Positions 1-10,285 of a stretch of DNA of 64,000 nucleotides are shown here, in pieces. Positions within the stretch are counted from its first letter, which is position 1. Every line of letters starts with the position of its first letter. The notes beneath the pieces are model-generated. The model had not been told where the DNA came from and did not search any database. It saw only the letters and a program-made list of their open reading frames with translations. Source of the DNA: Arachis hypogaea (Eukaryota; Streptophyta; Magnoliopsida; Fabales; Fabaceae); assembly GCF_003086295.3 (NCBI RefSeq), contig NC_092051.1:69627772-69691771 (forward strand), written 5' to 3'. Both the position numbers and the translations under genes were made by a program.

Positions 1-1017
1 TTTATTTCCTAAGAAAAGATTGGGATTATTGAAGTTCAATTCAATTGGCAAGATAACAATTATCAATTATGCTGTTGAATTGGATAACTCCTGAGTTACT
101 GATTTCTTAACCAAAACCAAGAATGTAAAAAGCTAAATATAAATCACAAATCTGAAAATACCTCAATTGCATTAATAAAGAAAATTATAACATGAAAGCC
201 ATAAGCCAATTATTCAAAAGATAAATATCAATTAAAGTAATAAGGTGAATAAAAATGGAAACGAAATTAAACAGAAAAGAACATTAAACCTGGGATCGAG
301 AGTCACTCCTAAAACTAAGAGAAGTCCTAAATCCTAATCCTAAGAGAGAGAGAGAGAGGATAGAACCTCTCTCTCTAAAACTACATCTAAAACATGAAAA
401 GTGAATTATGAGAGCCTTTTTATGAATGGATACATTCCTCCACTTTATAGCCTCTAATCTGTGTTTTCTGGGCCGAGAACTGGGTCAGAAACAACCCAGA
501 ATTCGCTGGTCTCGAATTCAACCACGCTGGAATTCTGTCACTGCGATGCGGCCACATGGAGCACACAGTCGCGTTGTCTAGCGTCAGGGAAACTATAGCA
601 TATTATATATCAAATCGAAGTCCCGGACGTTAGCTTTCCAATGCAACTAAAACCGCGTCGTTTGGACCTCTGTAGCTAAAGTTATAGCCGTTTGAGTGTG
701 AAGAGGTCAGGCTAGACAGCTTAGCAATTTCTCCAACTTCTTGTATTCCTTCCACTTTTGCATGCTTCCTTTCCATCCTCTGAGCCATTCCTGCCCTGTA
801 ATCTCTGAAATCACTTAACACACATATCAAGGCATCGAATGGTGATAAGGAAAAATTAATTTTTGGTAATTAAAAGGCTCGGGAAGCAAGTTTCTAATTA
901 TAGAATAAAATTAGGAAGGAAATATAAAACCATGCAAATATTATGAATAAGTGGGTAAAGAGTTGATAAAATCCACTCAATTGAGCACAAGATAAACCAT
1001 AAAATAGTGGTTTATCA
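1..1017 (-). repeat. 3' LTR of element A (partial)
   Basis: Near-identical to 6069-7087. It ends at the TG of TGATAAACC (minus) and abuts the polypurine tract. On the minus strand a TATA-like word (TATAAA, plus 444-449) lies downstream of the CpG-rich patch at 535-590, as expected for a U3 promoter. A 66-nt module shared with other LTR families is at 633-698. A (AG)n run lies at 344-360. Confidence 0.88.
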
Positions 1018-1036
1018 ACCTCCCCACACTTAAACA
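1018..1036 (-). other. Polypurine tract of element A
   Basis: On the minus strand the tract reads TTTAAGTGTGGGGAGGT and lies directly before the LTR start TGATAAACC. This is where plus-strand DNA synthesis is primed. Nearly the same tract precedes the 3' LTR of element H at 13078-13096. Confidence 0.85.
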
Positions 1037-1037
1037 C

Positions 1038-1055
1038 TAGCATGTCCTCATGCTA
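1038..1055 (-). other. Pre-PPT tetraloop hairpin
   Basis: In the sense strand of element A the sequence is TAGCATG-AGGA-CATGCTA, a 7-bp stem with a four-base loop. It ends 20 nt from the LTR. Equivalents with different stems occur at the same spacing in elements H, D and FIDEL. Confidence 0.7.
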
Positions 1056-2455
1056 AGCTCAAGAGAAGCTATAAAGATAAAGAGAAATGGTATGAAATGC
1101 AACCTATGAATGCAACTACATGCTAAATGCTTTTACTTACTTGGTTAAGAGTAAATAACTTCTCCAAGACAAATACAAACTAATTTCCACTAATTCAAAT
1201 CATACAATAAAAAGCAAGTGAACTTGTAAGAAGACAGCTCATGAAAGCAGGGAACATAGAATTTAAGCGTTGAACCCTCACTGGAAGTGTATATCACTCT
1301 AATCTCTCAAGTGTATAGGGTAATTCACTCTAGTCTTCTCTAATCATGCTTTCTAAAACTTTGTTCTTCATCTAACCAATCAACAAAATTTAGTATACCA
1401 ATGCAAACATCATGAGGTCTTTTCAAGGTTGTAATGGGGCTAAGGTAAGGGTAAGGATATATATATAAGGCTAAGTGAGCTAACAAATTGAATCCTTGAC
1501 TAGTCTAAGATCTCACCTAACATATACATACTTTATACAATTTTAAAATACTTTACCTAACTACCCAAAATTTTCCCACTTGTATTACATGCTCATGTAT
1601 CAAACTTAATTTTGAATTTTGTCCCATGTGCATTGATTCTTTTTATTTTGCATTTGGGGTAATATATATTTTTTTCATTTTTCTCTTTTTTTTTCTTTTT
1701 TTTTTATTTTTTGTATCCCCTTATTTAATTATTTAATATATTTTTCTTCAATGCACATGGTAATTTAATTATTTTGATTTCACATGAGCATGCTTCCCAA
1801 ATTTTCAAATGACTTATTCAATTTAATTCCCTACTTTTTCATATCATCCCATGTTCCCATAAAATTCCCCACACTTAAATTTTACACAATATCTATCTTA
1901 AGCTAACCAAGGATTCAACTTGGGATTTTTATTTTGTTTTTCTGCTTAAAGCTAGTAATGTGGTTATGAAAATAGAAGGGGTAAAAAGTTCAAAGTGGCT
2001 AACAAGGGTGATGTAAAAGGTAGGCTTATTTGGGATAAGTGAGCTAATAAGAAATAATAGCCTCAATCATATGCAAGCATATAAATACACTAAATAGTGG
2101 ACATATAGAATGGAACAAAGTAAAGATTGCAATCATAAAGAAGAAAACACACAAGAATAAAAATTTATGGTTAAATAGTGTAACCATATAAATAAGCTCA
2201 AATCTCACAGGTTGTGTGTTCTTTAGCTCAAAAACCATGTTCCAAATACAACTTCCAAACAAGTTTTAATATAAATTTTTTTCAAATTAGTGAAATGCTC
2301 TAAAAGGTTTCTTGAAAAAAGAAAATATTACTTCAATCAAGTGGTAAAATATGCAAAAAAAATCAAACAAATATGCAATCAAACATGCAAAGGCAACAAT
2401 GAACAAACAAATAAAATAAAAAATTTGGTGTTGAGTCAAGAAATAACTAACCCAT
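1056..2455 (-). other. 3' non-coding region of element A
   Basis: No credible coding sequence. It is AT-rich with a pyrimidine/poly-T stretch at about 1660-1745. It shares phrases with the matching region of element H, for example the block near 1270-1330 and H near 12750-12860. A second polypurine-like tract (AAGTGTGGGGA on the minus strand) is at 1865-1882. Confidence 0.6.
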
Positions 2456-2520
2456 GGAGATCGGTATCGACCTCCCCACACTTAAAGATTGCACCGTCCT
2501 CGGTGCATGCTGAGATGTGC
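2456..2520 (-). pseudogene. Tail of deleted accessory ORF plus hairpin, element A
   Basis: On the minus strand the last codons read T-E-D-G-A-I-F-K, close to the C-terminal T-E-D-R-A-K-F of the accessory ORF in element H. They run into a polypurine-like tract and then the hairpin GGAGGTCG-ATAC-CGATCTCC (2456-2475). The same order (ORF end, purine tract, hairpin, CATGGGT) is seen in H at 11519-11570. The body of the accessory ORF is missing, so A appears to be a deletion derivative of an H-like element. Confidence 0.6.
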
Positions 2521-3171
2521 AGGTGGATGGGTTGTTCCAACTGATGCTTTTCTTCAAAGATTGTGCAGATGGACTTGTCTGTCTCCCCATGTAAACGTCT
2601 TCCGCTTCCCTTCCGGGGTGGCCATCCTGAAAGAAAAAGGGAAGAAAGGTAACCCAGTAATAGAGATAAGAAAATAAATGAAGTATGGGTGGGTTAATGC
2701 CAAATGAAAAGGGTCTCATTTACATGAAAGCTTCAACATGTACGTGAGAAAACAATAGAAGCCATGGCATACCAGTGGTGCAGAATTTGAAACAAAGGGG
2801 AATATGGGTAATGCAAGATAGTATAAGTTCATATCAATGCAAGAGAAGTATGAGTATCATAAAAGATTAGCATTGATTTAAATAATATTACCCAATCAGA
2901 ATAAAACAAGTTACTAAGCACCCAAAATATTTCAAGAGAAGATGCAACAGTGAAATAAAAAAATTCAGCACCAAAGAAAAAATAATAAATTAAAAAAGAA
3001 AATAAAAATATGCACTAAATTAAAATGCAATGAATGAAATATTCAAATAAATTAAGTAAAATAGAATGGAGGTGAAAGAAAATAAGAAAGGAAGAAGAAA
3101 GAAATAAGAAAAGATAAGAAAAATAAGGATTAGAGAAGAAAAGATAAGAAAATTGGCTGATCTGGATATTC
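2521..3171 (-). other. Non-coding, pyrimidine-rich stretch of element A
   Basis: No convincing gene. On the sense (minus) strand 3050-3150 is a long pyrimidine-rich run, matching the pyrimidine run after the palindrome arrays in elements H (7830-7915) and I (62830-62890). Confidence 0.5.
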
Positions 3172-3716
3172 TGTGCGCCGCTTGTGACGCGGATGCGTGA
3201 GTGACGCGGTCGGTCAGGTGACGCAGACGCGTAGGTCACGCGATCGCGTGGCCTGTTTTGTGCGATTGGCGCGAGTGCAGCCTCGCGGTCGCGCAACTCT
3301 CTGTTCAAAACTCTTTTTGCCAAAAATCCGGGTGACGCGATCGCGTGATCGACCCAATCGCGTGAATGGCCTTTCTTTTAAATATGACGCGGACGCGTAG
3401 GGCACGCGTTTGCGTGGTAGGGCTTGGGCTTCCAGCACGAGTCCAGCCCAACTCCAGCTCAACTTTCTGTCATACACCCATTTACGTCGATTTCTCAGAG
3501 CCACGCGTTCGCGTGGGAGATGCGATCGCGTGTGAGGCTATTTTTTCAAATGACGCGGCCACGTCAGCGACGCAGTCGCGTGGATCAATTTGTGCCATTA
3601 GCGCACCTCCAGCCACGCTATCGCGTGACTCTCTGTTCATCCTCATTTTCTTCCAAACGCACATACGACGCGGACGCGTCGGCGACGCTGTCGCGTCGCG
3701 TGCGAAAATCCCTTTT
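3172..3716. repeat. CpG palindrome array, internal copy of element A
   Basis: About 540 bp packed with words such as GACGCGGACGCGT, CACGCGATCGCGTG and CACGCGTTCGCGTG. Nearly all are built around ACGCGT or GCGATCGC, in sharply AT-rich surroundings. Short open frames here are compositional artefacts. Related words occur in this element's LTRs (535-590, 6605-6650). Confidence 0.8.
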
Positions 3717-3853
3717 TTTTTAGATCTGAAAAAATGCAGAATGTAGTGTTAATATGAATGTGATGCAAAACTCCAAGTTCAATATAATAAAATAAAATAA
3801 AACTCGAAAACAAATAAAACTAAATAAAAATGAAAAAAGAACGATCATACCAT

Positions 3854-3871
3854 GGTGGGTTGTCTCCCACC
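3854..3871 (-). other. Post-pol hairpin, element A
   Basis: The sense strand reads GGTGGG-AGACAA-CCCACC, a perfect 6-bp stem with a six-base loop, preceded by AAAGTGCTA. It is one of five such hairpins in the window, each just after the end of pol or of the gag-like ORF. Confidence 0.75.
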
Positions 3872-3991
3872 TAGCACTTTTAGTTAAAGTCCTTAAGTTG
3901 GACATTTGGTGAGTCCCTGTTATGGTGGCTTGTGCTTGAACTCATCCAGGAATCTCCACCAATGTTTGTAATTCCAATGGCCTCCGGGATC

Positions 3992-5335
3992 CTAAACTTT
4001 TCTTTTACACCCGTCTTTATGTTGATCATCATGATTCCATCTGGGTAGCAAGCAATCTGAATTCTTACTAAAGCGGCCAAACAACTTCCTAGACCCATTC
4101 AATTGAGCTTTACACCAACCTTTGCGTTTAAACTTAAATCTCCCAACCATAATGAACCTTGCAGGATAATTCTTACTACTGACCATCTTTCTCTTACTCT
4201 TAATGCCACAAAGAGCTCTAAGTTGACCATCCGTCTCCAGAAGCCCATATTCAAGTGGGATTAGAAAGCTAAGGGATATGAATTTCACCCACTTGAATGT
4301 TGTGAAGGATGATGGCAACTTAGGGGGAGGGGTCTCCAATAACTTTGGCAAGGTGATTTCAAGCTCCACTCCCTTGTGTTCTTTGACAATTTCCACCTCT
4401 TTGCAAGTTTCTTCAATATCAACCTCTTTTTCTTTAATCTTCATCTCTTGACCAACCTCTTCCAAGTCTTCAACTATGATATGCCTTGGAGGTTGTACAC
4501 CCTCCTCGGCATTAATTTCAATCACCTTGGAAGGAGGTTCTATAACTGGACTTTCCAATGGAGGTATATCATCTCTTAAGTCTGCAACCACTTCTTCCTT
4601 TTTAATAATTACTGCCTTGTCCAGTTGTTTAAGTATAAAATCGTACTCATCCTCGATGGTTTTCTTTCCATGATGACTCCTTTCAACTACTCTTTCACCT
4701 TCAAGGGTCTCTCCTACCTTTACCCGTACGGCCTCCTCTAGCTCTTTATGAAGTATGGATTCGCGAAGATGATTCCTTCTTTCCTGTTCCATATCAATAG
4801 CATAATTGGGATCATCTTGCTCTTGGATTGATGGATGTGGGTGCTCTTCCATGGAGGGTGGTGATGGGATGAAAAGATCATTATGTGGTTGAAAAGGAAG
4901 TGCACTAGAGCTTGAGGGTTGAATATTGGAGGTAGAGGGTTGGTTCATGCGAGATATAAGATTTTGGAGTGTAGAGGTGAGACCAATGATGTTAGAGATG
5001 AGTGTATTATTATCCAATGGAGGTTGGGGTGGATCTATGTATGGCTCATTCGGTTCATAGGGTGGTTGGTATAGTGGATGTGGGTTAGGGTCATATGGAG
5101 GTAAATAGTGTAAAGGGGCTTGTGAGTTTGGTGATTCAAAGCTATGTTGAAGAAAGGGTTCATAGGCACATGGTGGTGGTTGTTGATAGTCCATTGGAGG
5201 TGGTTGTTGCCATGAGGGTTGATCAAATCCTTGAGGCTCCTCCCATCTTTGATTGTTCCAACCTTGATGCTTGTTCTCATTGTAATTTCTTCTTCCTGCA
5301 ACATAATTGTAACCAGACTCATAGCCAAAGGGGTG
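3992..5335 (-). CDS. Gag-like proline-rich protein of element A
   Basis: A long open frame; the first ATG in it is at 5194 (400 codons), but the frame stays open without a Met to about 5335. The upstream part is rich in Y, N, Q and W, like the start of the gag-like ORF of element E (38646). The N-terminal part is P/Q/Y-rich; a short hydrophobic heptad-like stretch (LISNIIGLTSTLQNLI) follows; then an acidic, Glu/Lys/Val-rich middle. The last about 90 residues are basic. No retroviral-type capsid block, zinc knuckle or protease DxGA motif is visible. It is probably a structural or accessory remnant of a deletion derivative. The function is not established. Confidence 0.6.
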   Translation of the reverse strand, partial: HPFGYESGYNYVAGRRNYNENKHQGWNNQRWEEPQGFDQPSWQQPPPMDYQQPPPCAYEPFLQHSFESPNSQAPLHYLPPYDPNPHPLYQPPYEPNEPYIDPPQPPLDNNTLISNIIGLTSTLQNLISRMNQPSTSNIQPSSSSALPFQPHNDLFIPSPPSMEEHPHPSIQEQDDPNYAIDMEQERRNHLRESILHKELEEAVRVKVGETLEGERVVERSHHGKKTIEDEYDFILKQLDKAVIIKKEEVVADLRDDIPPLESPVIEPPSKVIEINAEEGVQPPRHIIVEDLEEVGQEMKIKEKEVDIEETCKEVEIVKEHKGVELEITLPKLLETPPPKLPSSFTTFKWVKFISLSFLIPLEYGLLETDGQLRALCGIKSKRKMVSSKNYPARFIMVGRFKFKRKGWCKAQLNGSRKLFGRFSKNSDCLLPRWNHDDQHKDGCKRKV

Positions 5336-5621
5336 AGTTCATAGTAACAAATAAAAATTAAAAACGAAAATAAAAATAAATTTAAATTAAAAGGTTATGT
5401 AAATTTTGAATTTGAAAATTAAATTTTGAATTTTAAATTTTTGAATTTTGAATTTTTGAAATTTGAATTTTGAAAATTTTTGAAATAAGATAAGATAAAA
5501 TAGAAATTTTAAAATAAAAACCAATAACCTCTTAACTTAAGAAAAGGCAAAAATAAAAACAAATAAACAAGCAAAAATAAAATATTTACAATAACCAATA
5601 ATAAGGCACACGTTTGCAATT
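5336..5621 (-). other. 5' leader of element A, AT-rich
   Basis: Non-coding between primer site and gag-like ORF. 5395-5480 is a degenerate array of TTTTGAATTT-type units. Confidence 0.6.
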
Positions 5622-5638
5622 CCCCGGCAACGGCGCCA
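5622..5638 (-). other. Primer binding site, tRNA-Asp
   Basis: The minus strand reads TGGCGCCGTTGCCGGGG. This is exactly complementary to the 3' end of plant tRNA-Asp(GUC), which ends CCCCGGCAACGGCGCCA. It lies 3 nt inside the 5' LTR. Confidence 0.9.
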
Positions 5639-5641
5639 TTT

Positions 5642-7087
5642 TGACGTTAGGATTTTTGCCAGTAAAGAATTTCATAAAAACAGTCGCGTTGTAGATATAG
5701 TCTCTAAACCGATAGAAATCCCTTCGTACAAACGTTTTGGTTGTCACAAGTAACAAACCCCTTTAAAATTGATAACCGAGTATTTAAACCTCGGGTCGTC
5801 TTCTCAGGGAATTGCAGGGACGTGTTCTTATTATTGGTTATGAGTCTTGTAAATTGGGGGTTTTGAAAGTAAGGAAGCAGTATGTTGAATGATAAGAAAA
5901 ATAAATAATAATAATAAAATAAACTCTTGGCAAGGTATTAGAAATTGGAAGTCCAGACTTAGTTATCCTTATCAATAATAATGAAAGTTGAATCTTAATT
6001 CCACTTAGTCAACCTTTACTAAAGTAAAGGAAAGTCAATGGATTAATTAGTTTGATCTTTGAATCCTATTTATTTCCTAAGAAAATATTGGGATTATTGA
6101 AGTTCAATTTAATTGGCAAGATAACAATTATCAATTATGCTGTTGAATTGGATAACTCCTAAGTTACTGATTTCTTAACCAAAACCAAGAATGTAAAAAG
6201 CTAAATATAAATCACAAATATGAAAATACCTCAATTGCATTAATAAAGAAAATCATAACATGAAAGCCATAAGCCAATTATTCAAAAGATAAATATCAAT
6301 TAAAGTACTAAGGTGAATAAAAAAGGAAACAAAATTAAACAGAAAAGAACATTAAACCTGGGATCGAGAGTCACTCCTAAAACTAAGAGAAGTCCTAAAT
6401 CCTAATCCTAAGAGAGAGAGAGAGAGAGGAGAGAACCTCTCTCTCTAAAACTACATCTAAAACATGAAAAGTAAATTATGAGAGCCTTTTTATGAATGGA
6501 TGCATTCCTCCACTTTATAGCCTCTAATCTGTGTTTTCTGGGCCGAGAACTGGGTCAGAAACAGCCCAGAATTCGCTGGTCTCGAATTCAACCACGCTGG
6601 AATTCCGTCACTGCGACGCGGCCGCATGGAGCACACGGTTGCGTCACCTAGTGTCAAAGAAACTATAGTATATTATATATCAAATCGAAGCCCCGGACGT
6701 TAGCTTTCCAACGCAACTGGAACCGCGTCGTTTGGACCTCTGTAGCTAAAGTTATAGCCGTTTGAGTGTGAAGAGGTCAGGCTAGATAGCTTAACAATTT
6801 CTCCAACTTCTTGTATTCCTTCCACTTTTGCATGCTTCCTTTCCATCCTCTGAGCCATTCCTGCCCTGTAATCTCTGAAATCACTTAACACACATATCAA
6901 GGCATCGAATGGTGATAAGGGAAAATTAATTTTTGGTAATTAAACGGCTCGGGAAGCAAGTTTCTAATTATAGAATAAAATTAGGAAGGAAATATAAAAC
7001 CATGCAAATATTATGAATAAGTGGGTAAAGAGTTGATAAAATCCACTCAATTGAGCACAAGATAAACCATAAAATAGTGGTTTATCA
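5642..7087 (-). repeat. 5' LTR of element A
   Basis: A 1,446-bp LTR bounded by TGATAAACC (minus) at 7087 and by the primer site at 5638. A TATA-like word is at 6514-6519 (minus). The palindrome patch is at 6605-6650 and the 66-nt shared module at 6703-6768. The few differences from the left LTR suggest a fairly recent insertion. Confidence 0.88.
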
Positions 7088-7270
7088 ATAACTAAGATGT
7101 TCGTATAGATTTCATCATTTTGATATGGATAAATTGTCGAAGTAAAGAGAATGCTATGTTTTGAATAGTGCATGAATTTGTGAGTGTTCTCTTGACTACC
7201 AGCTTAAACACCTGCCAAGAATATGTTAGAATAGCCCTTTCTCTATTGTTTAAAAAAAAAAACAAGGGAA
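7088..7270 (+). other. Non-coding segment of element H after pol
   Basis: No gene visible. The segment ends in an A-run just before the palindrome array. Position and composition resemble 42430-42650 in element E. Confidence 0.45.
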
Positions 7271-7806
7271 ACGGGGCATCCGCACGCAAGCACACTATGC
7301 GCGCGCGCGCCGGTGGTGCATTTCATACTCCTGGTCCAAAAACCCGAGAGTTATGCCCACTTTGTGCCCATTTCGTGCCAGGCACCCACGCGCCAGCGTG
7401 CATGCCGCCTGCGCGCCCCCTACAACTTGGCCATCGAAGCGCAAGTGTACTGTGCGCGCGCACGCCGATGGTTCAATATGAACTTCGTGGTACAAAAACT
7501 AGAGAGTTGTGCCATAACTGTGCCCATTTTGTGCCCTTACTCACGTGCAGGCGTACTTGGCGCGTCCGTGCCGGTCGCCAACTTGATTAGGCACACGTCC
7601 GCGCACTGTGCGCGTTTGCGCACCTGTGCTGCATGCCAACTTTGGTACAAGAAACCGAGAGTTAGGCCTACTTTGTGCCAACTCTGTGCCAGAAGCCCAA
7701 CTCTCTTCATGCGTACGCGCCCTTGACGCATACGCGTCCCTCGCTCCACCCTCACCGACGTGCCAGTGCACTGTGCGCGCGCGCGCCGGTCGCGCGAACT
7801 AGTTTC
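7271..7806. repeat. CpG palindrome array of element H (internal)
   Basis: Three to four degenerate units of about 140-150 bp, each with an alternating CGCG run (for example GTGCGCGCGCGCGCCGG near 7770) and phrases such as TTTGTGCCCATTT and AAACCGAGAGTTA. Open frames through it are compositional. Confidence 0.75.
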
Positions 7807-8162
7807 AAAGCTAGCGCGCCCTGTTCTGTCCCTCTCCCACCTTTTTTCTTATTTCTTTCTTCTTCTTTCTCCATCACCTCTCTTCTCTTCTTCTTCTTCC
7901 ACAATCCACCACCACCGTCTCTGGCTACTCACCGGCGACCACCACCACTTCCGGTGGCACTACGTCTCTTCTATCTCTTACTCATTTTCACAAAGAGAAA
8001 ATTCCACATTGATTCTTTTACACCTCTCAAGGTTCTACTTCTTCTATATCTCATCTATTACTTTCTTTGCATAATCTCTTCTTCTAGTTAGATGTTTCTT
8101 GTTGATTCACTTATTTTCTCTTTTAGTTGCATGATTATACTACTTACCGTTTGTTTGTTTAC
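7807..8162 (+). other. Pyrimidine-rich leader of element H
   Basis: 7830-7915 is almost pure C/T on the plus strand and is followed by AT-rich non-coding DNA. The sequence runs continuously into 9743 once the solo LTR and one TTTAC are removed. Confidence 0.6.
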
Positions 8163-9737
8163 TGATAAACCCCAATTTTATGGTTTATCTTATGCTTAAT
8201 TTGGGAAATTTTATCACCTTTTCTCACATTTATTCAATGAAATAGCATGGTTTTGCAATTCTCCTTTGATTTGTGCTTAAATGTGAAAACATACTTTTTA
8301 GGCCTTAAAATAGCTAAATTTAACTCACTTTAATTCCATTCGATGCCTTGATGTGGTTTGTTGAGTGATTTTAGGTTCATAAGGCAAGTATTGGATGGAA
8401 GAAGTGAGGAGAAAAGCATGCAAAGTGGGAGAACTCATGAAGAGATGAAGGAACCGCAAAGCTGTCGAGCCTAACGTCTTCGCACTCAATCGACCATAAC
8501 TTGAGCTACAGAGGTCCAAATGAGGCGGTTCTAGTTGCGTTGAAAAGCTAACATCTGGGGCTTCGAAATTCTATAAAATTTGCTATAGCTGCTTCTCTTT
8601 CAGGGGCGCGCACGCGCACTGTACGCGTGCGTGCCGATGCTGCTCGTGGCCCACTAAAGATGAAATTGCTGGGGGCGATTTTCTGAAGCACTTTGGGCCC
8701 AACCCAACTCATTTCTGATGCTATTTCTTGTAGAATTCAAGCTTGGGCAACGGGGAGAAATTGTTTGGTAGTATAGCATCATGTAGGTTAGTTTCTAGAG
8801 AGAGAAGCTCCATCTTCTCTCTAGAATTAGGTTAGGTTAATCTCTCCTAGATCTAGGTTTAATCTCATCTTTTCATCTTGTTTCTTTTATGATTTCTTGT
8901 TTCTACACTTTCATTCTCTTAGTTTGTGATGTTAATTTTACTTTTATGATTCTTTTATGTTCATGGATGCTCATGTTGGATTTAGATCTCTTTTAATGCA
9001 ATTTGAGGTTGATGTTTCTTTTATTGATGATTTGAGTTGTTGATTTACTTTTCTTGCAATTGGTAGTTGGTAGATTTTATTGATTCTTGCAATTTATGAT
9101 GTTTACTTTTGTTGCACTCTAAGTGTTTGATAAAATGTTTCCTTTAGTTTTTGAGTAGTTTTCTTGACTCTTGGCCTAGGCTAAGAGAATTGAGTGACCT
9201 TGAGTCATTGGGTCTCAATGATTTGGTGATTTGAGAACCCTTGGTGGTCAATTTGATATCCATTGACACTAACCCACTACTAATCTAATTAGTAGGTAGG
9301 TTGGGACTTATGGGTTGATGTTGATCAAGTCATTTGATATACTTCAAGTATAAAAGTACACTTAATGAGCTTGGTTCCTCATAATTATCAATATTTGGTT
9401 TGTAGACAAGGATGGTGATCTCAATTACCTAAGTTTAGCCAAGAGTTCTTTCCTTTATTTTATTAGTTCTTGTTGTTTAATTTCTTGTCATTTATTTTCT
9501 TGCAAAAATATAAAATCAAACCCCCTTGCATCTTCATAGCCAATAATTGAGCACTTCATTGCAATTCCTTGTGAGATGACCCGGAGTTCAAATACTTCGG
9601 TTACTTCTTATTTGGGGTTTGTTATTTGTGACAACTCAAATTTTTGATTGGGAGGATTGTTTGTTGGTGTGGAACTATACTTGAAACGAGATTTCAATTG
9701 TGAAATTCTATACCGACATGACAATTCTCTTAAATCA
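8163..9737 (+). mobile_element. Solo LTR (1,575 bp) with perfect 5-bp TSD
   Basis: Starts TGATAAACCCC and ends AAATCA. It is flanked by TTTAC on both sides (8158-8162 and 9738-9742). No primer site or polypurine tract adjoins it, so this is a solo LTR left by recombination between the two LTRs of a former element. It contains the 66-nt module (8483-8548), a CpG palindrome patch (8604-8640) and a U5-like end with GAGATGACCCGG near 9573. Confidence 0.9.
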
Positions 9738-10285
9738 TTTACCATTCCTTTTTCTTGCTTTTCCATGGATGTTGAATTTGAGTTGTAAATTGCTTTAATA
9801 GATCTTCTTGATTGTCTTCCATTATCTTTGTCAGTAGTTGATGTTATATGATGATTGATATTTCATTTTGAGCTTCTAATTGGTTGAATATCTCATAATT
9901 GCTCATTGCTTGATAACTGCACACCAAGTGTTCGAGGAAACGCACGAATGCCATTTTTGGTTTCTTTTAGTCATATACCTTCAATTTAGTGCTTCCTCCT
10001 CATTCACTTGCTCTCTTCTAAATGCATTGAATCCACTTTTCTTCATACTTGCTAATTAGATACTCATTGAACATGACTTGCTCTTTGTTGTAGATGCTTG
10101 AGTTATCCTTCTCATGCCCTATTGCATGCTTTACTCCATCTTGCATCCCATGCCAAGTGTTGTGACCCATGCCACTATGATTACTTTATTGCACTATTTC
10201 TTTTGGGCACTATCTTTCACTTGCATGTTTTTGTTGAAATGATTCTTTGGGTTTAATGCTTTCCTTTTTCCCTTCCTTTTTCAGG
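9738..10285 (+). other. Leader before accessory ORF, element H
   Basis: AT-rich and non-coding. It ends in a pyrimidine tract and CAG at 10261-10284, directly before the ATG at 10286, which looks like a 3' splice site. Confidence 0.55.

Larger units (their letters stand above)
1..7087 (-). mobile_element. Element A: non-autonomous Ty3/gypsy LTR retrotransposon, 3' LTR cut by window start
   Basis: The block at 1-1017 recurs almost unchanged at 6069-7087, so these are the two LTRs. Both end in TTTATCA on the plus strand, so the element reads on the minus strand and its LTR starts TGATAAACC. A primer site lies at 5622-5638 and a polypurine tract at 1018-1036, giving 5' LTR on the right and 3' LTR on the left. 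The interior is only about 4.6 kb. It holds a gag-like ORF and long non-coding DNA, with no RT, RNase H or integrase. It must therefore have depended on a relative's enzymes. The right flank 7088-7092 (ATAAC) is one side of the expected 5-bp duplication; the other lies outside the window. It sits inside element H. Confidence 0.85.

Noticed and set aside
3197..3746. Several overlapping open frames on both strands
   Set aside because: They lie in the CpG palindrome array of element A. Stop codons are rare there because of composition, and no frame resembles a protein.
3720..3850. Possible host gene exon
   Set aside because: AT-rich non-coding DNA of element A; no similarity to any protein I recognise.
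5622..5638. tRNA-Asp gene
   Set aside because: Only 17 nt match the tRNA 3' end (as with the other primer sites); no acceptor, D or anticodon arms surround it.
7168..8091. Arg/Pro/Cys-rich open frames in several phases
   Set aside because: Compositional frames across the H palindrome array and the C/T-rich leader.
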